A stretch of DNA of 64,000 bases from Variovorax sp. PAMC26660 (GCF_014302995.1 NZ_CP060295.1:4827501-4891500), one strand, 5' to 3'. Positions 29,834 to 39,773 are shown, counted from the first letter of the stretch. Notes: generated by a model not told the origin, from the sequence alone. Numbers and translations are program-made.

Positions 29834-31054
29834 ATGATCATTCACAGCCTGCTCGACACCGACCTCTACAAGTTCACGATGATGCAGGTCGTTCTGCATC
29901 ACTTCCCGGGCGCCCGGGTCGAGTACCGCTTCAAGTGCCGCAACCCCGGCGTCGACCTGGCGCAGTTCGCGGGCCAGATCCGCGACGAGCTCCGCAGCCT
30001 GTGTTCGCTGCAGTTCCGCGATGCCGAGCTGGCCTACCTGCGGTCCATGCGCTTCATCAAGAGCGACTTCGTCGACTTCCTCGGGCTCTTCCGGCTCAAC
30101 GAGAAGTACATCAACGTCATTCCCCAGCCCTCGGGCGAACTTGAAATCCGCATCAAGGGGCCGTGGCTGCACACCATCCTGTTCGAGATCCCGGTGCTGG
30201 CGATCGTCAACGAGGTGTACTTCCGCAATACGCAGAAGAAGCCCGATGTCGAGGAAGGCCGTCGCCGTCTCGAAACCAAGATCGCGCAGTTGCAGGACTC
30301 CGGCCTGTCCGACCTGAAGATCGCCGACTACGGCACGCGCCGCCGCTTCTCCAAGGACTGGCATGAAGAGGTCCTGCGCACCCTGAATGCCCGGTTGGGC
30401 GCCGTGACCTCGCCGCCTGCGCATGCCGTGCCCGGCGCGCGGCTGCCGCAGCTCGCTGGCACCAGCAACGTGCTGTACGCCATGAAGCTGGGCCTGATCC
30501 CGCTGGGCACCATGGCGCACGAATACCTGCAGGCTTGCCAGGCGCTGGGCCCGCGGCTGCGCGACAGCCAGATCTTCGGCTTCGAGAGCTGGGCGCGCGA
30601 GTACCGCGGCGACCTGGGCATCGCGCTGTCCGACGTGTACGGCATGAATGCTTTCCTGCGCGACTTCGACCTGTACTTCTGCAAGCTCTTCGACGGTGCC
30701 CGCCACGACAGCGGCGACCCTTTCCAGTGGGGCGAACGCATGCTGGCGCACTACATCGCCAACCGGGTCGATCCGCTCACCAAGACACTGATCTTCAGCG
30801 ACGGCCTGACAGTGCCGCGCACCATCGAGCTGTACCAGCAGTTCCGTGGCCGTTGCCAGCTGGCCTTCGGCATCGGCACCAACCTCACCAATGACCTGGG
30901 TTACGAGCCGCTGCAGATCGTCATCAAGATGATCCACTGCAACGACCAGCCGGTGGCCAAGCTGTCGGACACGCCGTCCAAGAACATGTGCGACGACGAA
31001 AAATACCTGGCCTACCTGCGCCAGGTGTTCGAGATCGAGCAGCCGGCCGCCTGA
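29834..31054 (+). CDS. pncB: Nicotinate phosphoribosyltransferase PncB
   Basis: NAD salvage enzyme (406 aa) converting nicotinate plus PRPP to nicotinate mononucleotide, with ATP. The opening [14 protein letters not shown] and the autophosphorylated histidine, His229 in MAHEYLQ, are diagnostic, as is the [17 protein letters not shown] segment. Start at 29834 chosen by family length; the in-frame ATG 48 bases upstream adds a basic tail. The following antiporter gene begins 26 bp downstream. Confidence 0.95.
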   Translation: MIIHSLLDTDLYKFTMMQVVLHHFPGARVEYRFKCRNPGVDLAQFAGQIRDELRSLCSLQFRDAELAYLRSMRFIKSDFVDFLGLFRLNEKYINVIPQPSGELEIRIKGPWLHTILFEIPVLAIVNEVYFRNTQKKPDVEEGRRRLETKIAQLQDSGLSDLKIADYGTRRRFSKDWHEEVLRTLNARLGAVTSPPAHAVPGARLPQLAGTSNVLYAMKLGLIPLGTMAHEYLQACQALGPRLRDSQIFGFESWAREYRGDLGIALSDVYGMNAFLRDFDLYFCKLFDGARHDSGDPFQWGERMLAHYIANRVDPLTKTLIFSDGLTVPRTIELYQQFRGRCQLAFGIGTNLTNDLGYEPLQIVIKMIHCNDQPVAKLSDTPSKNMCDDEKYLAYLRQVFEIEQPAA

Positions 31055-31080
31055 CCTCGGTCTGGTACGGTACGGCACCC

Positions 31081-32493
31081 ATGAACAAAACCCTCCGACT
31101 CACAGCAGCCGCGGTGCTGCCCATGCTCTTTCCCGCCCTGGCCTCGGCCGCCGACTTCGACGGTGCCCAGCTCTCGCCGCTCTGGGGTGTTCCCTTTGCC
31201 GGCATCCTGCTGTCGATCGCGTTGCTGCCGCTGCTCACGCCTTCCTTCTGGCATCACCACTACGGCAAGATATCCGCGGCCTGGACGCTGGCGTTCCTGC
31301 TTCCTTTTGCGGCAACCTATGGTTTCGGGCTGACGGGTGCGCAGCTCGTGCATGCGCTGGTGGCCGAGTACATCCCGTTCATCATCCTGTTGACGGCGCT
31401 GTTCACGGTGGCGGGGGGCATCCATATCCGCGGCAACCTGCACGGAGCGCCCGGCCTCAATACGGCGATCCTGGCAATCGGTGCGGTGCTCGCAAGCTTC
31501 ATGGGCACCACGGGCGCCTCGATGCTGCTGATACGGCCGCTGATTCGCGCCAACGACAACCGCACGCACAAAGTGCACGTGATCGTGTTCTTCATCTTCA
31601 TCGTGTCGAATGCCGGCGGCTCTCTCACCCCGTTGGGCGATCCGCCACTGTTCCTCGGCTTCCTGAAGGGCGTCAGCTTTTTCTGGACCGTGCAGAACAT
31701 CCTGCCCGAAACGATCTTCATCCTTGCCGTGCTGCTGGCGCTGTTCTATGCGATCGACCGCCACTACTACCGCAAGGACGGCGTGCTGCCGGTCGACCCG
31801 ACGCCGGACACGCCGGGTATCGGCTTCGACGGCGCCGCCAATTTCTGGCTGCTGGGCGCGGTGGTGGCGCTGGTGCTGCTCAGCGGTTTCTGGAAGTCTC
31901 CGGTGCAGTTCGACGTGTTCGGCACCGAGGTCGGCCTGCCGGGGCTGGTGCGCGACGTGGGGCTGGCGCTGATCGCGGTGATTTCCTTCAAGCTCACCTC
32001 GCCCAAGGTGCACGCGGACAACAAGTTCGAGTGGGGCCCGATGGCCGAGGTGGCCAAGCTGTTCGCAGGTATCTTCCTGACCATCATCCCGGTGATCGCG
32101 ATGCTCAAGGCCGGCACGCAGGGGCCGTTCGGTGCCATCGTCTCGGCCGTGACGCGTGCCGACGGCCAGCCCGATCCGGCGATGTACTTCTGGGCCACCG
32201 GCGTGCTCAGTTCGTTCCTCGACAACGCGCCGACCTACCTGGTGTTCTTCAACACGGCGGGCGGCGACCCGGTCGCGCTGATGACCACCTACGCCAGCAC
32301 GCTGGCCGCCATTTCGGCGGGCGCCGTGTTCATGGGCGCGAACACCTACATCGGCAACGCGCCCAACCTCATGGTCAAGGCCATTGCGGAAAGCCGCGGC
32401 GTTCGCATGCCCAGCTTCTTCGGCTACATGGCGTGGTCGGTGGCCATTCTGGTTCCGCTGTTCGTCATCTCTACCTTCATCTTCTTCCGTTGA
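31081..32493 (+). CDS. NhaD-like sodium:proton antiporter / ion transporter superfamily
   Basis: A 470-aa membrane protein of the ArsB/NhaD superfamily with an apparent cleavable N-terminal segment (MNKTLRL...ASAADF) and about eleven to twelve hydrophobic helices. The conserved stretches SNAGGSLTPLGDPPLFLGFL and the later FLDNAPTYLVFFN match the two pseudo-symmetric pore motifs of this group. Likely Na+/H+ exchange; anion or dicarboxylate transport cannot be excluded. It is 26 bp after pncB, and the hydroxyacid dehydrogenase starts 14 bp after it, so all three may share a transcript. Confidence 0.85.
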   Translation: MNKTLRLTAAAVLPMLFPALASAADFDGAQLSPLWGVPFAGILLSIALLPLLTPSFWHHHYGKISAAWTLAFLLPFAATYGFGLTGAQLVHALVAEYIPFIILLTALFTVAGGIHIRGNLHGAPGLNTAILAIGAVLASFMGTTGASMLLIRPLIRANDNRTHKVHVIVFFIFIVSNAGGSLTPLGDPPLFLGFLKGVSFFWTVQNILPETIFILAVLLALFYAIDRHYYRKDGVLPVDPTPDTPGIGFDGAANFWLLGAVVALVLLSGFWKSPVQFDVFGTEVGLPGLVRDVGLALIAVISFKLTSPKVHADNKFEWGPMAEVAKLFAGIFLTIIPVIAMLKAGTQGPFGAIVSAVTRADGQPDPAMYFWATGVLSSFLDNAPTYLVFFNTAGGDPVALMTTYASTLAAISAGAVFMGANTYIGNAPNLMVKAIAESRGVRMPSFFGYMAWSVAILVPLFVISTFIFFR

Positions 32494-32507
32494 GCGCAGA
32501 CAACATC

Positions 32508-33494
32508 ATGAGCAAGCCAAAGATCCTGGTCGCACGCGCGATCTTTCCTGAAACCATCGAGCGCCTTTCGCAGTACTTCGAGATCGAGTCGAACCAGGCC
32601 GACGAAAGCTGGAGCAAGGAGCAGCTGATCGCCAAGCTGAAAGGCAAGCAGGGCGCCTTCACCACCGGCAGCGAGCGCATCGACGCCGCGGTGCTCGACG
32701 CCTGCCCCGACCTGAAGATCTGCGCCAACATGGCGGTGGGCTACAACAACTTCGACGTCGATGCCATGGCCGCCCATGGCGTGCTCGGCACCAATGCGCC
32801 CGACGTGCTGACCGAGACCACGGCCGACTTCGGCTTCGCGCTCTTGATGGCCACGGCGCGCCGCATCACCGAAAGCGAACATTTCCTGCGCGCGGGCAAG
32901 TGGCAGAAGTGGAGCTTCGACATGTTCGCGGGCTCCGACATCCACGGATCGACGCTCGGCATCATCGGCATGGGCCGCATCGGGCAGGGCATTGCCAAGC
33001 GCGGTGCGCATGGCTTTGGCATGAAGGTGGTCTATCACAACCGCTCGCGGCTCGATGCGACGCTGGAGGTCGAATGCAAGGCCAGCTACGTGAGCAAGGA
33101 CGAGCTGCTCAAGACGGCCGACCATGTGGTTCTGGTGGTGCCTTACTCGCCGGCTTCGCACCACACCATCGGCGCGGCCGAGATCGCGCTGATGAAGCCG
33201 ACCGCCACGCTGATCAACATCGCACGCGGCGGCATCGTCGACGACGCGGCACTGGCTGTTGCATTGCGCGAGAAGCGCATTGCCGCAGCGGGCCTCGACG
33301 TGTTCGAGGGCGAGCCCAAGGTCCATCCCGACCTGCTGACCGTGCCGAACGTCGTGCTGACGCCGCACATCGCCAGTGCCACCGTGCCCACGCGCCGCGC
33401 CATGGCCGACCTCGCGGCCGACAACCTCATTGCGTACTTTGGCGGCAAGGGCCCGCTGACGCCTGTCACACCCGTGCCGCCAGCTCACAAGTAA
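32508..33494 (+). CDS. D-2-hydroxyacid dehydrogenase (glyoxylate/hydroxypyruvate reductase type)
   Basis: A 328-aa NAD(P)-dependent dehydrogenase. It has the Rossmann motif GIIGMGRIGQGIA, and catalytic Arg (NIARGG), Glu (FEGEPKVHP) and His (LTPHIASAT) in normal order. The substrate-side segment MAVGYNNFDVDA is typical of glyoxylate/hydroxypyruvate reductases and D-glycerate dehydrogenases. The start ATG follows the antiporter stop by 14 bp. It would link glycolate or glyoxylate metabolism; it could serve glycolate produced by the dehalogenase-like gene at 50939, though that is distant and speculative. Confidence 0.92.
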   Translation: MSKPKILVARAIFPETIERLSQYFEIESNQADESWSKEQLIAKLKGKQGAFTTGSERIDAAVLDACPDLKICANMAVGYNNFDVDAMAAHGVLGTNAPDVLTETTADFGFALLMATARRITESEHFLRAGKWQKWSFDMFAGSDIHGSTLGIIGMGRIGQGIAKRGAHGFGMKVVYHNRSRLDATLEVECKASYVSKDELLKTADHVVLVVPYSPASHHTIGAAEIALMKPTATLINIARGGIVDDAALAVALREKRIAAAGLDVFEGEPKVHPDLLTVPNVVLTPHIASATVPTRRAMADLAADNLIAYFGGKGPLTPVTPVPPAHK

Positions 33495-33516
33495 AACAGG
33501 CACCGATACCGCGACC

Positions 33517-34884
33517 TTGGACTCTTCCCTGATTCTTCTCTTGCTGGCTGCACTCGCAGCCGTCCAGCTCGTGCTGGTGATCTGGCTGCTCGCACGCCGA
33601 CAGCCCCCGCCCGACCACAGCGACATGCTGCGCGTGCTGGCCGCCATGGGCTCGGCCAACGAGCGCACCGAGCGCGAACTGCGCCGCGAAATCGGGGACA
33701 ACTCGCGTGGCGCGCGACAGGAAACCGCACAGGCTTTCGCCACCTTCCAGCAGTCGCTGGTGCAGCAGGGCGCAGAGGCCACGCGCACCCAGAACGCACA
33801 GCTCGATGCCTTCGCGCTGCAACTCGCTTCCCTGCAGAAAACACTGGCCGACACGCTCAACACCCAACTGCAAGGCCTGAGTGAGTCGAACGCGCGTCGC
33901 CTGTCCGAAGTGCGCGCGACCATGGAAACCCAGCTCGCGCAGTTGCAGCAGACCAATGCCGCCAAGCTCGACGAGATGCGCAAGACCGTCGACGAGAAGC
34001 TGCAGAGCACGCTGGAGACGCGCCTTGGCGAGAGCTTCAAGCAGGTGGCCGACCGGCTCGAGCAGGTGCACAAGGGCCTGGGCGAGATGCAGACGCTGGC
34101 TGTCGGTGTCGGCAGCCTGCAGCGCGTGCTGACCAACGTGAAGACGCGCGGCGTGTTCGGCGAAGTGCAGCTCGAAGCGCTGCTCGAACAGGTGCTCACG
34201 CCCGACCAGTACGCCAAGCAGATCGAGACCAAGCCGCGCAGCGGCCAGCGTGTCGACTTTGCGATCCGCTTTCCGGGGCGCGGCGAAGAAGGGGCGCCCG
34301 TGTGGCTGCCCATCGACGCCAAGTTTCCGCGCGACGACTACGAGCGCCTGATCGATGCCCACGAGCGCGCCGATGCCGCGGGTGCCGAACTGGCAGCCAA
34401 GGCGCTCGAGGCACGCATCCGCACCGAAGCCAAGTCCATCGCCGACAACTACCTCGCGGCGCCGCACACCACCGACTTCGCGATCCTGTTCCTGCCCGTC
34501 GAAAGCCTCTACGCCGAGGTGCTGCGCCGGCCCGGCCTGATGGAGGCGATCCAGCGGCAGCACCGCGTGACGCTGGCCGGCCCGACCACCTTGCTCGCCA
34601 TGCTCAACAGCCTGCACATGGGCTTTCGCACGCTGGCGCTGGAGCAGCAGGCTTCCGAGGTGTGGAAGGTGCTGGGCGCGGTCAAGACCGAGTTCGAGCG
34701 CTATGGCGAATGGGTTGCGCGCATCAAGGAGCAGGTGGCCAAGGCCTCCGACACGCTGGACAAGGCCGACACGCGCGCCAAGCAGATGCGTCTGGCGTTG
34801 CGCAAGGTCGAAGCATTGCCCGAAGCGCAGGCGCAGGTGCTGCTACCTCCTACCGCCGACAGCGAGGGCGACGATATCCCGTGA
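33517..34884 (+). CDS. rmuC: DNA recombination protein RmuC
   Basis: A 455-aa membrane-anchored protein: one N-terminal hydrophobic segment (about residues 4-26), a long coiled coil (about 45-190), then the RmuC nuclease-like domain with LPIDAKFPRDDY and the FLPVESLYAEVL segments. RmuC limits recombination at inverted repeats. The start appears to be TTG at 33517, because no ATG lies before the membrane segment; support for it is modest. Its stop overlaps the GTG start of the MFS gene (GTGA). Confidence 0.92.
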   Translation: MDSSLILLLLAALAAVQLVLVIWLLARRQPPPDHSDMLRVLAAMGSANERTERELRREIGDNSRGARQETAQAFATFQQSLVQQGAEATRTQNAQLDAFALQLASLQKTLADTLNTQLQGLSESNARRLSEVRATMETQLAQLQQTNAAKLDEMRKTVDEKLQSTLETRLGESFKQVADRLEQVHKGLGEMQTLAVGVGSLQRVLTNVKTRGVFGEVQLEALLEQVLTPDQYAKQIETKPRSGQRVDFAIRFPGRGEEGAPVWLPIDAKFPRDDYERLIDAHERADAAGAELAAKALEARIRTEAKSIADNYLAAPHTTDFAILFLPVESLYAEVLRRPGLMEAIQRQHRVTLAGPTTLLAMLNSLHMGFRTLALEQQASEVWKVLGAVKTEFERYGEWVARIKEQVAKASDTLDKADTRAKQMRLALRKVEALPEAQAQVLLPPTADSEGDDIP

Positions 34885-36044
34885 AAGGTTCCGAACTGCT
34901 GCGCGTCATCGGCGCCCAGGTTTGCCTGCATGCCACCATGGCGGGCATGCGACTCGCAACGCCACTGCTGGCGCTGCAACAAGGCTACAGCGCGGCAGCG
35001 GTCGGGGTGTTGATCTCGCTGTTCGCGCTGACCCAGGTGTTCCTGGCGTTGCCCGCGGGGCGCTTCGCCGACCGGCACGGATTCAAGCGGCCGCTGTGGC
35101 TGTCGGTGATTGCGGCGGTGGTCGGCGCGGGGCTGGTGGCGGCGTTCCCCGTGTTTCCGGTGATGTGCCTTTCGGCCTTGCTGACCGGTGGCGCCACGGG
35201 CGCGACCGTCATCGCGCTGCAGCGGCATGTGGGCCGGTCCGCCCATGATCCGACGCAGCTCAAGCGCGTGTTCAGCTGGCTCGCCATCGCGCCTGCCGCG
35301 GCCAACTTCGTGGGGCCTTTCCTGGCCGGCATGCTGATCGACCATGCGGGCCGTGGGCCGGCGGACATGCTGGCCTTTCGCATCTGCTTCGTGGTGATGG
35401 CGGCGCTGCCGCTCGTCTGCTGGATGCTTGCACGGGGTGCCCATGAGCCGCCGCGCGCTCCGCCCGTCGCGGGGGCCGTGCAGACGCGTGCCTGGGACCT
35501 GCTGCGCGAGCCGATGTTCCGGCGCCTGCTGTTCGTGAACTGGCTGCAGTCGTCGAGCTGGGACGTGCACGCCTTCGTGCTGCCCGTGCTGGGGCACGAG
35601 CGGGGCATCAGCGCATCGGTGATCGGCTCGATCCTTGGCGCCTTCGCCGTCGCGGCGGCGGTTATTCGCGTGGTGCTGCCCTTGATCGCGTCGCGTGCGT
35701 CGGAGCGCAGCGTGATCCTGACCTCGACGATCGTCACCGCGCTGATGTTTGCGATCTATCCGCTGCTCGATTCGGCCTGGACCATGGGCATGTGCTCGGT
35801 GATGCTCGGCTTCGCACTCGGCGCGGTGCAGCCGATGGTGATGAGCATGCTTCACCAGATCACGCCGCACACGCGACATGGCGAGGCGCTGGGCCTGCGG
35901 CTCATGACCATCAACGCATCGAGCGTCGCGATGCCGATGCTGTTCGGCTCGCTCGGCGCGCTGATCGGCATTGCCGGCGTGTTCTGGGTGGTGGGTGGCG
36001 TGCTCGCGCTGGGGGCGCGCGCTACCTGGGGTTTGAAGGTCTGA
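34881..36044 (+). CDS. MFS transporter
   Basis: A 387-aa major facilitator with twelve predicted helices. The loop motif GRFADRHGFKRPLWL (motif A) sits after helix 2. The GTG start at 34881 overlaps the rmuC stop by four bases, so it is translationally coupled to a DNA-repair gene, which is unusual company. The substrate is unknown. A shorter ATG start (MAGMRLATPLLALQ) is possible but would cut into helix 1. Confidence 0.88.
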   Translation: MKGSELLRVIGAQVCLHATMAGMRLATPLLALQQGYSAAAVGVLISLFALTQVFLALPAGRFADRHGFKRPLWLSVIAAVVGAGLVAAFPVFPVMCLSALLTGGATGATVIALQRHVGRSAHDPTQLKRVFSWLAIAPAAANFVGPFLAGMLIDHAGRGPADMLAFRICFVVMAALPLVCWMLARGAHEPPRAPPVAGAVQTRAWDLLREPMFRRLLFVNWLQSSSWDVHAFVLPVLGHERGISASVIGSILGAFAVAAAVIRVVLPLIASRASERSVILTSTIVTALMFAIYPLLDSAWTMGMCSVMLGFALGAVQPMVMSMLHQITPHTRHGEALGLRLMTINASSVAMPMLFGSLGALIGIAGVFWVVGGVLALGARATWGLKV

Positions 36045-36096
36045 CATGACGAGCGCGTGAAATCCATGCGACAAACAAGATCAATTCGCATTTGAT

Positions 36097-36125
36097 TGAC
36101 AATTAACTGACCCGAAGTCAGTATC
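36097..36125 (+). promoter_or_regulatory. Promoter with palindromic operator in its spacer
   Basis: A perfect -35 TTGACA (36097-36102) is followed after exactly 17 bases by CAGTAT (36120-36125). The spacer and -10 are occupied by the palindrome ACTGAC-CCGAA-GTCAGT (36107-36123). This is a classic arrangement for repression by a TetR-type dimer, and a TetR gene ends the downstream three-gene cluster (38235-38903). The regulator link is inference. Confidence 0.65.
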
Positions 36126-36156
36126 GACGCCTTCCTCAATGACCTTGAAGGCGTCC

Positions 36157-37686
36157 ATGGACTCCCACATTCAGGCGGCGGTCGACCCGCGCCGTCGCCT
36201 CGCGCTCGTGGCGGCGGTGTATCTCGGCAGCTTCATCGCCACGCTCGATGTGAGCATCGTCAACGTCGCGCTGCCGACGTTGCAGCGCGCGCTGTCCACC
36301 GACCTGGCCGGGCTGCAGTGGGTGATCGACATCTACGCGCTGTGTCTCTCGGCCTTCATGCTCTCGGCGGGACCGCTCGGTGACCGCTATGGCCGCAAGC
36401 GCGCCTGGCTGACGGGCGTGGTCGTGTTCACCATCGGGTCCGCGATGTGCGCGATGGCTGGCAGCCTTTTCACCTTGCTGATCGGGCGTGCCGTACAGGG
36501 CGTGGCCGGCGCCTTGATGATTCCGGGCGCGCTGTCGCTGCTGGCGCATGCGTTTCCGGAGCCCGCGGGCCGGGCACGGGTGATCGGCGGCTGGTCGTCG
36601 TTCACCGCGCTGTCGCTGATCCTCGGGCCCATGCTGGGCGGGCTGCTGGTGGACCACGCCGGCTGGCAGAGCATCTTCCTCATCAACCTGCCGATCGGCT
36701 TGCTGACCGTGGGTCTCGGGCTCTGGGGCATCCAGGAAAGCTCGCACCCCGAACACGCGGCGCTCGATCCGGTGGGGCAAGTGCTCAGCGTGCTGTGGCT
36801 CGGCGCCTTGACCTATGGCCTGATTGCTGCAGGTGAATACGGTTGGGGCTCGACACCCGCCGCGAGCGCGCTGGTCGCCGCCGTCATTGGACTCGCGCTG
36901 TTCCTGATGGTGGAAGCGCGCGTGGAGCGCCCCTTGCTGCCGCTCGCGTTGTTCCGCGATGCCCGCTTCTCGGTCACCAACTTCGCGTCGTTCGTGCTCG
37001 GGTTCTCGACGTACGCGAGCCTGTTCTTCTTCTCGCTGTTCCTGCAGCAGGTGCAGGGCTGGTCGGCCAGCGACACGGGCTGGCGGCTGGTGCCGCAGTT
37101 CGTCGCAACCGGCATCGTGGCGTCGCAATTCGGCCGCCTGGCGCGGCGGTATGAAGTGCACACGCTGATGGTGGCGGGCTATGGGCTCATCGGCACCTCG
37201 ATGCTGCTGCTGACCCTGTTCTCGGCTGACACGCCTTATGTGCTGCTGGCGATCCTGTTCGTGTTTCTCGGCGCCGGCGCGGGCCTTGCGGTGCCGGCCA
37301 CGAGCACGGCCGTGATGGCGTCCGTGCCCGCGCAGCGCTCGGGCATGGCCTCGGCCACCATGAATGCGCTGCGCCAGGCCGGCATGCTGATCGGCATTGC
37401 GCTGCTCGGCACACTGATGAGCACGCGCGCCACTTCCCTGCTCGCCGATGCGCTCGAACAGGCCGGACTGCGCGATGCACAACAGGCGGCAGTGGCGGCC
37501 ATTTCACGGCATGACCTGGGCGCGCTGGCTTCGCTCGATGCCGGCACGGCACACGAGCTCGTGACCGGCGCGCTTGCCGGCGGCTTCCACGTTGCGATGG
37601 CCTGCGCCGGATTGGCGGGCTTGCTGGCAGCTGGGCTGCTCCTGAGCGTCAGGCCACGCGCTGCGGTCTTGCCCGTTCGCGCCTGA
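36157..37686 (+). CDS. MFS transporter, DHA2 family (14-TM drug exporter)
   Basis: A 509-aa exporter of the EmrB/QacA type with about fourteen hydrophobic segments. Typical parts are FIATLDVSIVNVALPTL in helix 1, motif A GPLGDRYGRKRAWLTG and the motif C-like region ALMIPGALSLLAHAF. Start at 36157 has GAAGG six bases upstream; an ATG at 36139 lies too close to the predicted transcription start and lacks a ribosome site. It heads a cluster with a small unknown gene and a TetR regulator, so it is probably induced by its own drug-like substrate. Confidence 0.92.
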   Translation: MDSHIQAAVDPRRRLALVAAVYLGSFIATLDVSIVNVALPTLQRALSTDLAGLQWVIDIYALCLSAFMLSAGPLGDRYGRKRAWLTGVVVFTIGSAMCAMAGSLFTLLIGRAVQGVAGALMIPGALSLLAHAFPEPAGRARVIGGWSSFTALSLILGPMLGGLLVDHAGWQSIFLINLPIGLLTVGLGLWGIQESSHPEHAALDPVGQVLSVLWLGALTYGLIAAGEYGWGSTPAASALVAAVIGLALFLMVEARVERPLLPLALFRDARFSVTNFASFVLGFSTYASLFFFSLFLQQVQGWSASDTGWRLVPQFVATGIVASQFGRLARRYEVHTLMVAGYGLIGTSMLLLTLFSADTPYVLLAILFVFLGAGAGLAVPATSTAVMASVPAQRSGMASATMNALRQAGMLIGIALLGTLMSTRATSLLADALEQAGLRDAQQAAVAAISRHDLGALASLDAGTAHELVTGALAGGFHVAMACAGLAGLLAAGLLLSVRPRAAVLPVRA

Positions 37687-37770
37687 GCCCCCCGTCTTCC
37701 CATGCCCGCCGCATCCGTGCCGGTGCGCTTCAGCGCGCGGCTTCGTTCGATTTTTACCAAGGAGCTTTCC

Positions 37771-38226
37771 ATGATCCATCACGAACTCAGTCAGTGGCCC
37801 CTCGTCATCAGCGTCTCGGCCGGATTGCAGACGCTCGAAAGCATGCAGGCCTTCACCGAAGACTGGAACCGCTGGCTCGACCGCGGTGAGCCTTTCGTGT
37901 CCCTGCGCGTGTTCGCCGATGCCGATGCGCTGGTCCATCCCGAAGGCAGTGCCCAGAGCGCCAAACAGTGGCTGCAGGAGCGGGGCGCCGACATTCGTCG
38001 CCATATGATGGGCATGGCGAGCGTGGTGCCCGCCGACCAGTACGAGAAAATCCGCAAGATGAATGTTGAAAAACTCTTCGGTGTGCCCGCCAGCACCTTC
38101 GCCGATTCCGATGATGCGTTGGCGTGGCTTGGCGAACGCGTGATGGTCCCGCGCGGCCTGCCGTTCGATCTGGCGTCCGTGCGTTCGGCCATCGGCGCCG
38201 CTCGCGCGGCTACTGCTGCAGCCTGA
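37771..38226 (+). CDS. Conserved hypothetical protein between MFS and TetR genes
   Basis: A 151-aa soluble protein with no signal peptide or membrane segment. AAGGAG sits seven bases before the ATG, and coding character is good. It opens with MIHHELSQWPLVISV, followed by aromatic/charged stretches (TEDWNRWLDRGEPFVSLRVF). It is the middle gene of an efflux-regulator cluster, 85 bp after the exporter and 8 bp before the TetR gene. I do not recognise a family. The pattern beta strand, helix, FVxLRVF strand could suggest a STAS-like or SpoIIAA-like small fold, but this is weak. Confidence 0.75.
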   Translation: MIHHELSQWPLVISVSAGLQTLESMQAFTEDWNRWLDRGEPFVSLRVFADADALVHPEGSAQSAKQWLQERGADIRRHMMGMASVVPADQYEKIRKMNVEKLFGVPASTFADSDDALAWLGERVMVPRGLPFDLASVRSAIGAARAATAAA

Positions 38227-38234
38227 GGTTGTCC

Positions 38235-38903
38235 ATGGCGAAGAGCGGCACGGTCATGGTCCCTGTTTCCCCCGATGGCGAGGCCGTGCCGCGCCGCCGC
38301 ACCAAGGCCCCCGAGACACGCGCGGCCGCGCTGATGGATGCAGCCGAACGGCTCTTTATCGCGAAGGGCATCGCCACCACCAGCATCGACGACATCGCCG
38401 CCGGTGCGCAGGTGGCCAAGGGCACCTTCTATCTGTACTTCCCCTCGAAGGAAGCCATGCTCGGCGCGCTGCAGCAGCGCTTTGTCGACACCTTCTGCAC
38501 CCGCCTGCAGGACGCGATGGACAAGCACCGCGCCGACAAATACCGCGCGCGGCTGAAGGCCTGGGTCGAGACGGGGCTGGAAACCTACCTCGACAACGTC
38601 GCCTTGCACGACGTGGTCTTCCACGAGTACCGGCCCGAAGACCGGCGCATGCGCAACGACAACGCGGTCATCACGCAGCTCGTCGGGCTGCTCAAGCAGG
38701 GCGACGCCGCAGGCATCTGGGAAGTGGAAGACGCAACCCTGACGGCCGTGATCCTCTTCAATGCGCTGCATGGCGTGGCCGACGATGCGGTGGCCATGGG
38801 GCCGGCTGCGGACCCGGTGGCCGATCGCCGCCGCCGTGCCCGCGCGCTCACGCGATTCTTCGAGCAGGCGCTGCGTCCCGACGTGGACGACGGCGACGAC
38901 TGA
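38235..38903 (+). CDS. TetR/AcrR family transcriptional regulator
   Basis: A 222-aa repressor with an N-terminal TetR helix-turn-helix (about residues 28-75; AERLFIAKGIATTSIDDIA and VAKGTFYLYFPSKEAML are characteristic) and a helical ligand domain. Preceded by a hydrophilic 25-residue tail; MVPVS seven codons in is an alternative start. It probably controls the DHA2 exporter cluster through the palindrome at 36107-36123. It is convergent with the LOG gene, with six bases between stops. Confidence 0.92.
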   Translation: MAKSGTVMVPVSPDGEAVPRRRTKAPETRAAALMDAAERLFIAKGIATTSIDDIAAGAQVAKGTFYLYFPSKEAMLGALQQRFVDTFCTRLQDAMDKHRADKYRARLKAWVETGLETYLDNVALHDVVFHEYRPEDRRMRNDNAVITQLVGLLKQGDAAGIWEVEDATLTAVILFNALHGVADDAVAMGPAADPVADRRRRARALTRFFEQALRPDVDDGDD

Positions 38904-38909
38904 TCCGGC

Positions 38910-39773
38910 TCAGAGCTTGTAGAAACGCTTGATTGCGCTCCAGGCGTCTTCCGGCGCATCGACGTACTCGAACAGCTTCACATCGCCGGGCGAGATCACG
39001 CCTTCGTCGACCAGGAAGTCGAAGTCGATCAGCTTCTTCCAGTAGTCCGAGCCGAACAGCACGATCGGCACGGGCTTCGACTTCTTTGTCTGCACCAGCG
39101 TGATCACCTCGAACAGTTCGTCGAGCGTGCCGAAGCCACCCGGGAACGCCACCAGCGCTTTCGCACGCATCATGAAATGCATCTTGCGAATCGCGAAGTA
39201 GTGGAACTTGAAGCTCAGCGCCGGCGTGACGTACGGGTTGGCTTCTTCTTCCATCGGCAGTGCGATCGCAAGGCCGACCGAAATGCCACCGCCTTCATGT
39301 GCGCCGCGATTGGCCGCCTGCATGATGCCGGGGCCGCCGCCGGTGCAGACGAAGAGCTTGTCTTGCGGCTCCTTGCCGTTGCTGTACTGTGCGACCAGCT
39401 TGCCGAAGGCGCGGGCCTTCTCGTAGTAGTGCGAGCTGCGCGCCAGGCGGCGCCAGCGCTCGGCGGCCACCGTGTCGCCCTTGGCTTCAGCCTGCACGAT
39501 CAGCGCGGCAGCATCTTCCTCGCTGCGAAAGCGGGCGCTGCCGAAGACCACCACCGTGTTCTCGATGCCGTGCTCACGCTGTTCGAGGTCGGGCTTCATC
39601 AGCTCGAGCTGCATGCGGATGCCGCGTGTTTCGCGGCGCAGCAAGAACTCAGGGTCGGCGAAGGCGATGCGCGACGGATCGGGGTCGAGCGGGAGGCCCT
39701 TGTCGGAATGTGCGCGGAGCGTGGCCCAGGCGTCGGCCAGGCGTTTGTCGTGAAGATCGTGCGTGTTGTTCAT
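38910..39773 (-). CDS. LOG family (TIGR00730) nucleotide-binding protein
   Basis: A 287-aa Rossmann-fold protein with the two LOG signatures GGGPGIMQAANRGA and PGGFGTLDE. The PGGxGTxxE motif marks lysine-decarboxylase-like proteins that in reality are cytokinin-riboside-phosphate phosphoribohydrolases or nucleotide monophosphate nucleosidases (PpnN-like). An N-terminal extension of about 70 residues precedes the domain. The start at 39773 is chosen because the longer frame reads through the efp terminator hairpin. Confidence 0.9.
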   Translation of the reverse strand: MNNTHDLHDKRLADAWATLRAHSDKGLPLDPDPSRIAFADPEFLLRRETRGIRMQLELMKPDLEQREHGIENTVVVFGSARFRSEEDAAALIVQAEAKGDTVAAERWRRLARSSHYYEKARAFGKLVAQYSNGKEPQDKLFVCTGGGPGIMQAANRGAHEGGGISVGLAIALPMEEEANPYVTPALSFKFHYFAIRKMHFMMRAKALVAFPGGFGTLDELFEVITLVQTKKSKPVPIVLFGSDYWKKLIDFDFLVDEGVISPGDVKLFEYVDAPEDAWSAIKRFYKL

